A stretch of DNA of 64,000 bases from Parabacteroides sp. PF5-6 (GTDB lineage Bacteria > Bacteroidota > Bacteroidia > Bacteroidales > Tannerellaceae): the NCBI RefSeq assembly GCF_029504695.1, contig NZ_JAQFIN010000010.1, positions 62,001-126,000 on the forward strand. Reading direction: 5' to 3'. The notes under the pieces are model-generated. The model did not search any database, had not been told where the DNA came from, and saw only the letters and a list, made by a program, of their open reading frames with translations. Shown in pieces: positions 27,501 to 33,565 of the stretch. The translations under genes were made by a program, and so were the position numbers. Position 1 is the stretch's first letter. Every line of letters starts with the position of its first letter.

Positions 27501-28690
27501 TACTTATCCTGGGCGCGGTCGTAATAGATCAGTCCGCCTCCGTTCGTTCCCAGCCAGACATTCCCTTTTTCATCCTCTTCGAAACAGTTGATATCCGCAA
27601 AAGAGAGACCGGACTTATCCGTGATCGACTGGAATTTATATACATATTTATTATAATAACAAACACCTCGTTTGTACGTTCCCAGCCACATGATATTCAT
27701 ATCATCCCGGTAAAGGGTATTGATCGTATTTTCGGGCAGGCTCGAAGGGATGCTCTCGTCGTACAGCATGACCGACGTTTGGTTGTTCACCTTGTCGATC
27801 AAGGTCACACCGCCATGGTCCGTTCCGATCCAGATCAGGCCGTTCTCATCCTCCTGCACGCCCATCACGATATTATGAGAGATCGGGTGGGTCTTGGAGT
27901 TGACCGAATAATGGTCCCATTTTTTCTTTTTCGGGCAATAACCCGCCATCCCGAAATCGGCACCGATATTGTACACCCAGACATCACCCGTCGAGTCGAC
28001 AAACAATTTCATCGTCGTGACATTCGTCTGCAGCATCATCTTGCGCAGGCCGTCGCTGCGTTCAATAATCGTGTGGGTTTCGGCATCCATGCATTCGATC
28101 ACCCCGTTATCGAACAAGAACCAATAACAATTATCGCCTTGTTTGACATCGATGATAAGCCCTTTGCTCAAGCCGTCCCTCTTCCCCTGGGTAAATATTT
28201 CCAGTTCGCCGGTTTCGACTTTATACAACCGGATATCATCCCAGAGCAAAAACCAGAAATTCTTTTGTTTATCAATATACAAGCTGGAGAAGTCGGTGGC
28301 GCCGCAGTATTTCTCGAACAGACTGTTCACATTTTCTTCGAACCGCTGCAAGGTCAGGTCGTATACGGTATAGGAATAAGCGGTCTGCAGCCATAACTTC
28401 TTATCGTACGACTCCTGGATATTCCAGATATCATTATTGAAATAACCGCTCTGCCCGCTATTGAAGGATTGACGGTAGGTGATCACTTCATACCCGTCGT
28501 ACCGGTTTAAGCCCGAAGGGGTTCCAAACCACATAAAGCCGTCGCTATCTTTATAGATACAACGGATCTCACTGTTACTCAACCCATCAGATACATCTAT
28601 AGTCCGAAATCTATAGTTTTCCGCAGCGACGGCAGGTTGGAATATTCCTATACTGAACAGTACAAGAATAAGCGATATGGAACATTTCAT
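24593..28690 (-). CDS. Hybrid two-component system regulator (HTCS) next to GH31
   Basis: 1365 residues, the full HTCS plan. Signal peptide (1-22), two seven-bladed Reg_prop propellers in the periplasm (about 25-700, many G-L-x-W-I-G-T repeats), Y_Y_Y domain (about 705-790), transmembrane helix (about 800-820), HisKA with FFTNISHEFRTPLS (His near 861), ATPase (GVGIPEED, GSGIGLHLAK), receiver with DVMMPKMDG (Asp near 1174), and an AraC-type HTH (about 1265-1365). Such proteins sense an oligosaccharide and switch on their polysaccharide locus. The likely target here is the GH31 gene 130 bp downstream; no susCD pair is adjacent. Confidence 0.96.
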   Translation of the reverse strand: MKCSISLILVLFSIGIFQPAVAAENYRFRTIDVSDGLSNSEIRCIYKDSDGFMWFGTPSGLNRYDGYEVITYRQSFNSGQSGYFNNDIWNIQESYDKKLWLQTAYSYTVYDLTLQRFEENVNSLFEKYCGATDFSSLYIDKQKNFWFLLWDDIRLYKVETGELEIFTQGKRDGLSKGLIIDVKQGDNCYWFLFDNGVIECMDAETHTIIERSDGLRKMMLQTNVTTMKLFVDSTGDVWVYNIGADFGMAGYCPKKKKWDHYSVNSKTHPISHNIVMGVQEDENGLIWIGTDHGGVTLIDKVNNQTSVMLYDESIPSSLPENTINTLYRDDMNIMWLGTYKRGVCYYNKYVYKFQSITDKSGLSFADINCFEEDEKGNVWLGTNGGGLIYYDRAQDKYTTYRHNPNNPASPGGDVIVSLKRDHLNRLWIGYYMSGLDCYDGNRFTHYRTSNKENAALTDDNVWKILLDKENRLWIGTLRGGVVVLDSQTGERLKHFVTDGSVYSILQKKDGEILIGSQRGLYVYNASADRLVLYDKDILSEAQLNRFDINALLEDERGLLWIGTRNGLFVYDRTLQYLKYFDDSDGLPSILIQSILEDENGGVWAATNSGIAYISTTREPDNEEPYAFKMISYNRSDGLQAGQFNYNAALRTSGGELVFGGSSGFNIFEPSQIVDNATNPPAVFTDFLIYNERIQPGSAYKGRVILDKNITQTSDIVLEYTDNYFTIAFAALDYLNVGKARYLYKLEGFNDQWLEADKNSRRVTYTNLNPGNYTFILKAISENGDDSEFPIFLKIKIEPPFWQTIWAWMIYIALVIAVFLGYRRYVALKSERKLEYAREKMKILQQHELDEMKLKFFTNISHEFRTPLSLIISPLEELLKKTEEPGLKGGLSMIHRNATQLLTLVNQLLDFRKLDVKSQKLNRSKADISQFVREQAGSLMEAMTRKRIQLTVNTSPDELYMWFDADKISKALINILYNAHKFTPSGGRVTLDLDQPDTDHVRIAVTDTGVGIPEEDLEKIFERFYQVKQEANINNQGSGIGLHLAKEFVLMHDGQIWAERVPAGGSRFVILLPVGEEHAPIAENTPAPAEEKCRAEDDETEALPEKEADTIPATEADELPKLLIIDDNEDFCLFLSGVLNEQYQVLQAADGEAGLERAFQEIPEIVVTDVMMPKMDGLEVCKRLKNDIRTSHIPVILLTSKSGDESKLEGLNVGADDYITKPFNVDILLAKIRNLVETQKQLRKVFTDTIKIEPSKIAVNSLDKKLIERALAYTESNMANPDFSVEELSRELGMSRVHLYKKLTQITGKTPIEFIRIIRLKRAAQLLKESQLTVSEIAYEVGFNNPKYFRKYFKDEFGVLPSQYAQ

Positions 28691-28725
28691 GGCTTCTCTT
28701 TTCTATCAATTAATAATCAACGGCG

Positions 28726-28733
28726 CAAATATA
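28726..28733 (-). promoter_or_regulatory. -7 box for the GH31-linked HTCS
   Basis: TATATTTG on the minus strand, 35 nt before the start codon. Confidence 0.65.
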
Positions 28734-28812
28734 ACAATTCTTCAGGGATTTTGTTCCCGCACATTTTCACACAAATAACTACAAATATAGAGGCTTTTAC
28801 CAAAATAAACGA

Positions 28813-28820
28813 TACATTTG
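28813..28820 (+). promoter_or_regulatory. -7 box for the aryl-CoA ligase operon
   Basis: TACATTTG, 43 nt before the ATG at 28864. Confidence 0.65.
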
Positions 28821-28863
28821 CGATCAAATTCACTATTTCACATTCACAATAACAGAAAAAACG

Positions 28864-30165
28864 ATGACATACTGGCAGAAAGACATCGAGACCATGAAGC
28901 GCGAGAGCCTGGAAAAATTACAAATCGAACGCTTAAAGGAGACCCTTGCATCCGCAAGCCACTCTCCTTTCTATCAGAAAGTGTTCCAGGCAAACGGTAT
29001 TACGGCTGATTCTATCCGGTCTTTAGATGATTTAAAGAAGCTTCCGTTCACGACCAAAGACGATCTGCGCAACAATTATCCGTTCGGGTTGGCGGCCATC
29101 CCTTTGCAACAATGTGTTCGCCTGCATTCATCCAGCGGGACCACCGGCAATCCGACGGTCGTGCTTCACTCTGCCAAGGATTTGGACGAATGGGCCAACC
29201 AGGTAGCCCGTTGTATGTATATGGTCGGACTGCGCGAAACGGATATCTTCCAGAACACTTCGGGGTACGGTATGTTTACCGGAGGCTTGGGATTCCAGTA
29301 CGGTGCCGAGCGCCTGGGCGCATTGACCGTGCCGGCGGCCGCGGGCAACTCCAAACGGCAAATCAAATTCATCACCGACTTCGGCACCACCTGCCTGCAT
29401 ATCATCCCGAGCTACGCCACACGCCTGGCCGAGGTGATGTATGAGATCGGGATGGATCCGAAGAAAGATACGAAGCTGAAAACGATCTGTATCGGTGCCG
29501 AACCTCATTCCGAGGAACAGCGTCGCCGGATCGAACAGCTACTGGGCGTCAAAGCCTACAACTGCTTCGGTATGTCGGAGATGAACGGACCGGGGGTGGC
29601 GTTCGAATGTACCGAACAAAACGGACTACACATCTGGGAAGACTATGTGATCGTGGAGATTGTCGATCCGGAGACCTTGGAACCGGTCGAAGAGGGTGAG
29701 ATCGGTGAATTGGTACTGACCACCATCAACCGCGAAGCCATGCCGTTGATCCGTTACCGCACGCGCGACCTGACCCGCATTATCGCCGGCGACTGCCCCT
29801 GCGGACGCACCCACAAACGCATCGACCGCTTCCGCGGACGTAGCGACGATATGATCATCCTCAAAGGGGTGAACCTCTTCCCGATCCAGATCGAGACGAT
29901 CCTGATGACCTTCCCCGAACTGGGTGGCAACTACCTGATCACGCTCGAAACCATCGGCAATAGCGACGAGATGCTGATCGAAGTGGAACTGAACGACCTG
30001 TACACCGACGATTACGCGGTATTGCAACGGCTGACGAAGAATATAACCCGTCAACTGAAAGACGAGTTACTGCTCACCCCCCGGTTGAAACTGGTGGCTA
30101 AAGGATCACTGCCCGTGGCGGAAGGCAAAGCCGTGCGGGTGAAAGACCTCCGGAAATTGTCGTAA
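28864..30165 (+). CDS. Phenylacetate--CoA ligase family protein
   Basis: 433 residues, normal for PaaK-type enzymes that activate an arylacetic acid with ATP and CoA. The phosphate loop SSSGTTGNPTVV (about 83-94), GMSEMNGPG (about 238), YRTRDLT (about 298) and the hinge region RGRSDDMIILKGVNLFP (about 325) are intact, with a CPCG motif as in the family. It is followed by an ACT-domain protein and a symporter unit; the same neighbours often accompany arylpyruvate or arylacetate metabolism in Bacteroidales. The exact acid is not predictable. Confidence 0.93.
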   Translation: MTYWQKDIETMKRESLEKLQIERLKETLASASHSPFYQKVFQANGITADSIRSLDDLKKLPFTTKDDLRNNYPFGLAAIPLQQCVRLHSSSGTTGNPTVVLHSAKDLDEWANQVARCMYMVGLRETDIFQNTSGYGMFTGGLGFQYGAERLGALTVPAAAGNSKRQIKFITDFGTTCLHIIPSYATRLAEVMYEIGMDPKKDTKLKTICIGAEPHSEEQRRRIEQLLGVKAYNCFGMSEMNGPGVAFECTEQNGLHIWEDYVIVEIVDPETLEPVEEGEIGELVLTTINREAMPLIRYRTRDLTRIIAGDCPCGRTHKRIDRFRGRSDDMIILKGVNLFPIQIETILMTFPELGGNYLITLETIGNSDEMLIEVELNDLYTDDYAVLQRLTKNITRQLKDELLLTPRLKLVAKGSLPVAEGKAVRVKDLRKLS

Positions 30166-30258
30166 GACAATTTCCAATTACGAATTACGAATTAAAAATT
30201 AAAAATTGGAACAAGTCGTAATTCGTAATTCGTAATTTTTAATTCTTAATTCATAAAG
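30166..30258. repeat. Simple-repeat hairpin (ATTACGAATT units) inside an operon
   Basis: AATTACGAATTACGAATTAA-type units on the left face complementary TAATTCGTAATTCGTAATT units on the right, so the 95-bp gap can fold into one long hairpin ending just before the ACT gene. Confidence 0.8.
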
Positions 30259-30260
30259 AT

Positions 30261-30686
30261 ATGACTGTTCATCAAATTTCTATCTTCCTGGAGAATAAGT
30301 ACGGTAAGTTAAACGAAGTACTTTCTTTACTGGCAGAGGCCGATATACGGATCATCGCTGCCACAGTAGCCGACACAACGGAATTCGGGATTATGCGTAT
30401 GATCGTGAGCGATCCGCAACGCGCTTATACCATACTGAAAGAGAACAAAGTAAGCGCCAACCTGACGGATGTCCTGGCCATTGTGACCGACTCCTGCGCC
30501 GGCAGCTTTGCCAACGCCTTGTATCAGTTCACCAAGGCCGGTTTGAGTATCGAGTATATGTATTGTTTCTCTCTGCGGGAGAAATCCATACTGATCCTGC
30601 GCACCAACAACCGGGAAAGCGCCCGGGAAGTAATCCGCCGACAGAATATGGCACATATCTGCGAGAGCGATCTTATTAATTTATGA
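30261..30686 (+). CDS. ACT domain-containing protein
   Basis: 141 residues comprising two ACT-like halves (QISIFLENKYGKLNEVLSLL and a second from about residue 70). ACT domains bind amino acids. Stand-alone tandem ACT proteins of this type commonly sit beside PaaK-like ligases in Bacteroidales. A regulatory or sensory role for aromatic amino acids is an inference. It lies between the ligase and the symporter unit on the same strand, separated from both by simple-repeat hairpins. Confidence 0.88.
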   Translation: MTVHQISIFLENKYGKLNEVLSLLAEADIRIIAATVADTTEFGIMRMIVSDPQRAYTILKENKVSANLTDVLAIVTDSCAGSFANALYQFTKAGLSIEYMYCFSLREKSILILRTNNRESAREVIRRQNMAHICESDLINL

Positions 30687-30699
30687 TTGGAATCATAAA

Positions 30700-30818
30700 T
30701 CAATAGTTATGAATTATGAATTATGAATTATGAGAACAAAGAAGGACTCTCCCTCTCTCATAACTCATAACTATAGTTCATGACTTATCTCATAATTCAT
30801 AATTCATAATTCATAATT
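30700..30818. repeat. Simple-repeat hairpin (ATGAATTAT units)
   Basis: ATGAATTAT units (30710-30732) are opposed by complementary ATAATTCAT units (30789-30816), with inner ATAACTCATAACTATAG. The transcript could form a long stem just before the 48-aa accessory gene. Confidence 0.8.
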
Positions 30819-30827
30819 TCAAAAGAT

Positions 30828-30974
30828 ATGTTCGGAATAGAAGACCCCGGAATCTACCTCGCCTACCTGATTGCCATCGGCTGCATCGTCTTTTCGGTCT
30901 GGTTTGGCATTAGTCATTGGAACAAGGAAGATAAAGAAAACGATAGTGATAACCCTAAAGAGACCGAAAAATGA
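30828..30974 (+). CDS. Symporter small accessory protein (48 aa)
   Basis: The short frame starts MFGIEDPGIYLAYLIAIGCI, continues as one hydrophobic helix (to about residue 29) and ends in a charged tail rich in K, E, D and N. Its stop codon overlaps the ATG of the symporter (ATGA), indicating tight coupling. Single-helix proteins of about 40-60 residues directly ahead of SSS symporters are a known accessory family, thought to assist the transporter. It is easily missed because of its size. Confidence 0.85.
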   Translation: MFGIEDPGIYLAYLIAIGCIVFSVWFGISHWNKEDKENDSDNPKETEK

Positions 30975-32533
30975 ATAATTTAGTTTTAGGTATAGTAGTT
31001 CTTATCTATATGTTCCTGATCGCCATTTTGGGTTATCTGGGATATAAACGCACCAAAGATGCCAGCGATTTTCTATTGGGAGGACGGAAAACCAATCCGA
31101 TCATCATGGCGCTTTCTTATGGCGCGACGTTTATCTCGGCTTCGGCGATTGTCGGTTTCGGCGGCTATTCGGCGACCTTCGGCATGGGGATTCAGTGGCT
31201 TTGTATGCTGAATATGCTGATGGGAGTGATTGTCGCTTTTATCTTTTTCGGACGTAAGACACGCAAGCTCGGGGTGAAATACAACGCCCGCACCTTCTCT
31301 CAACTCTTAGGGCTACACTATAAATCAAGAGGCATCCAAGTCTTTATTGCAAGCATTATCTTTATCGGTATGCCTTTATACGCCGCAGTGGTGATGAAAG
31401 GCGGAGCCGTATTTATCGAACAGATGTTCCAGATCGACCTGGATTTTGCCCTGTTGATCTTTACCCTGATCGTTGCCGCTTATGTGATAACCGGAGGGCT
31501 CAAAGGGGTGATGTACACCGACGCGATGCAGGCCACGATCATGTTTGCCTGTATGGGCTTTATGCTGATCTGGTTTTATCAGTTTATCGGCATGGGCTTT
31601 TCGGAAGCCAACCGGGAGCTCACCGCCCTGGCGCCTCATGTGCCGGAACGCTTTCAGGCGATAGGACATCAAGGCTGGACGGCAATGCCCGTCACCGGTT
31701 CACCGCAATGGTATTCGTTGGTCACGTCGTTGATCCTGGGAGTCGGGATCGGCTGTCTGGCCCAACCGCAACTGGTGGTGCGTTTCATGACAGTCGAAAG
31801 CACCAAACAGCTCAACCGCGGCGTGATGATCGGTAGCCTTTTCATCTTCTTTGTCGTAGGAAGCATATACCATATCGGCCCGTTGTCTAATCTTTACTTT
31901 ATGAGCGAATACGGAAAAGTAGCCGCCGAGATGACTCCGGATATGGATAAAATTATTCCGTTATTCATCGACCTGGCAATGCCCGATTGGTTCGGAGCGC
32001 TTTTCATGCTCTGTATCCTTTCGGCCAGTATGTCGACCCTTAGCGCGCAGTTCCACACGATGGGAGCCGCTTTCGGTGCCGATATCTTCCCCCGGCTGGG
32101 CAGAAAGAAAAACGAGAACTCATCGCTGGGCGTACGCTTCGGGGTATTGTGCGCGATCGTGATCAGCTACATCATCTGTTATGTGTTAAGCGCCAGCATC
32201 ATAGCCAGAGGAACAGCCTTGTTTATGGGAGTATGTGCCGCCACTTTCCTGCCCGCCTATTTCTGTGCCCTGTTCTGGAAGAAAGCAACCAAAGAAGGAG
32301 CATTAGCCAGCTTGTGGGTCGGCGGTTTGGTCAGCATCTTCTGCATGCTTTTCCTGCACAAAGCGGAAGCCGCCCCGATCGGTCTGTGCCAAGCCCTTTT
32401 CGGAAGAGACGTATTAATCGACCTTTATCCCTGGTATGTCATCGACCCGATCGTATTCGCCCTGCCCCTCTCCGTATTGGCGATTGTGGCAGTCAGCTTG
32501 GCCACACAGAAAAAAGAATCGAAGGGTATTTGA
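30971..32533 (+). CDS. Sodium:solute symporter (SSS family), second copy
   Basis: 520 residues and about 13 transmembrane helices. Family features include the SDFLLGGRKTNP start region, SASAIVGFGGYSATFGMGIQWL, ITGGLKGVMYTDAMQA (about 176) and SASMSTLSAQFHTMGAAFGAD near residue 357, the sodium-site helix. Its context (aryl-CoA ligase, ACT protein, small accessory subunit) suggests uptake of an organic acid such as an arylacetate or acetate-like compound, which is an inference. It shares the fold but not close sequence with the symporter at 3.6 kb. Confidence 0.93.
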   Translation: MNNLVLGIVVLIYMFLIAILGYLGYKRTKDASDFLLGGRKTNPIIMALSYGATFISASAIVGFGGYSATFGMGIQWLCMLNMLMGVIVAFIFFGRKTRKLGVKYNARTFSQLLGLHYKSRGIQVFIASIIFIGMPLYAAVVMKGGAVFIEQMFQIDLDFALLIFTLIVAAYVITGGLKGVMYTDAMQATIMFACMGFMLIWFYQFIGMGFSEANRELTALAPHVPERFQAIGHQGWTAMPVTGSPQWYSLVTSLILGVGIGCLAQPQLVVRFMTVESTKQLNRGVMIGSLFIFFVVGSIYHIGPLSNLYFMSEYGKVAAEMTPDMDKIIPLFIDLAMPDWFGALFMLCILSASMSTLSAQFHTMGAAFGADIFPRLGRKKNENSSLGVRFGVLCAIVISYIICYVLSASIIARGTALFMGVCAATFLPAYFCALFWKKATKEGALASLWVGGLVSIFCMLFLHKAEAAPIGLCQALFGRDVLIDLYPWYVIDPIVFALPLSVLAIVAVSLATQKKESKGI

Positions 32534-32537
32534 AAGT

Positions 32538-32616
32538 AGCCACGGATTACACGGATAGCGCGGATCTTTTTGTTTTTAAAAATATTAAATCCGTGTCATC
32601 CGTGTCATCCGCGGCT
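32538..32616. repeat. Inverted CACGGAT simple repeat
   Basis: ACGGATTACACGGAT on the left pairs with ATCCGTGTCATCCGTG on the right; arms of about 30 bp enclose an A/T loop. This ATCCGTG-type string is a common non-coding repeat in many bacteria. Confidence 0.75.
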
Positions 32617-32656
32617 AAATTTTTGTTTTGTGTCGTGGGAAGGGGGGAAAAAGAGG

Positions 32657-32735
32657 AAATCTTCCCCCACCCAGGGGGGGAAGATTTTGCGGAAGAACAA
32701 GAGGAAAAGTTCCCCCCTCGGTGGGGGAAGATTTT
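32657..32735. repeat. C-rich hairpins
   Basis: AAATCTTCCCCC (32657-32668) is perfectly complementary to GGGGGAAGATTT (32676-32687), and a similar stem CCCCCCTC/GGTGGGGGAAG follows to 32735. Confidence 0.75.
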
Positions 32736-32836
32736 AATTAACAATAAATTATCTGCGTAGATCTGCGCTTTAGTCTGCGTCATCTGCGTGCCATAATACC
32801 CACTCGAATTTCGACTCCACAACTTTCCGTGGTGAT

Positions 32837-32902
32837 CCCTTCTCCCTTCTCCCTTCTCCCTTCTCCCTTCTCCCTTCCATCTTCTCCCTTCTCCCTTCTC
32901 CT
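32837..32902. repeat. 7-bp simple repeat (CTCCCTT)n
   Basis: About nine CTCCCTT units in a row with one interruption. A similar stretch, shorter, is at 37015-37047. Confidence 0.85.
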
Positions 32903-33058
32903 CCCCCCTATACCAACCTAACCAACCTATTTCCTAACTTCTTTAAGAAAAGGGGGGAAAGAGGAAAAAGAGATATTGACAGTCGTATTTTTCCTCCCTT
33001 CCCCCTTTATAGCGAAAAAGTTTGTATTTCGGTTGGTCTGGTTGGTATAGGGGGAGGA
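32899..33058. repeat. Structured element E1
   Basis: Inverted arms with CCTATACCAACC on the left and GGTTGGTATAGG on the right enclose a core that itself folds (AGGGGGGAAAGAGGAAAAA against TTTTTCCTCCCTTCCCCCT). The core is nearly the same as in E2 directly downstream, but the arms are different. Confidence 0.8.
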
Positions 33059-33066
33059 TCCTAAAG

Positions 33067-33206
33067 CTCGCCAACCTCGCCAACCCTTTCCCTACTTTCT
33101 TTAAGAAAGGGGGGGAAAGAGGAAAAAGAGACGTTGACGGTCGCTTTTTTCCTCACTTCCCCCTTATAGCGAAAAAGTTTGTATTTCGCTTGGCGAGGTT
33201 GGCGGC
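33067..33206. repeat. Structured element E2, paralogue of E1 with different arms
   Basis: Arms CGCCAACCTCGCCAA (33069-33083) and TTGGCGAGGTTGGCG (33190-33204) are perfectly complementary. The core, including TTCTTTAAGAAA and TTATAGCGAAAAAGTTTG, matches E1. Confidence 0.82.
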
Positions 33207-33237
33207 GAAGAGAGAAAAATACGCAGTAGACTATCCT

Positions 33238-33377
33238 GGCTCCCCTTCTTAGAAAAGAAGGGGGTGGACCAGAGCCGCAGGCGATGGTGGGGTAGTTTGA
33301 TCCTAAGTTAAAAAGAAATAGGTATTTATCATTTTAAAGAAATCTAATTACCCCACCGCTGCAAGCAGCGGTCCCCC
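33238..33377 (+). repeat. Hairpin-tipped intergenic element, copy B (right tip missing)
   Basis: Begins GGCTCCCCTTCTTAGAAAAG with the tip hairpin, carries the central TAGTTTGATCCTAA and AATAGGTATTTAT strings, and ends after the stem ACCGCTGC/GCAGCGGT. The second tip hairpin seen in copies A and C is absent. Confidence 0.82.
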
Positions 33378-33431
33378 ATCAGTCGCAAACCCCTCAATTC
33401 ATGCCCACCAATTCCCAAATTCCTACCCACC

Positions 33432-33505
33432 AATTCCCAAATTCAAGGGCACTTTTCCCCCAATTCAAGGGCACTTTTCCGAAATTCATGGGCACTTTTT
33501 TTCTC
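33432..33505. repeat. 21/22-bp array upstream of the beta-helix gene
   Basis: AATTCAAGGGCACTTTTCC-type units start at 33440, 33462 and 33483; partial units (CCCACCAATTCCCAAATTC) precede them. No palindromic core is evident, unlike the other arrays. Confidence 0.7.
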
Positions 33506-33524
33506 CTAATAATCATTTTTTTCC

Positions 33525-33532
33525 TATCTTTG
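33525..33532 (+). promoter_or_regulatory. -7 box for the beta-helix protein
   Basis: TATCTTTG, 33 nt upstream of the ATG at 33566, just after the 22-bp array. Confidence 0.65.
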
Positions 33533-33565
33533 GAACAACAATATAACCCATTAAAAACAACGCTT

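Noticed and set aside
27209-28396. 395-codon open frame antisense to the HTCS propeller
   Set aside because: Repetitive G-L-x-W-I-G codons give long open antisense frames; nothing supports expression.
33401-33565. N-terminal extension of the beta-helix protein
   Set aside because: The extension is the translation of the 22-bp repeats and crosses the -7 box; a proper signal peptide starts at 33566.
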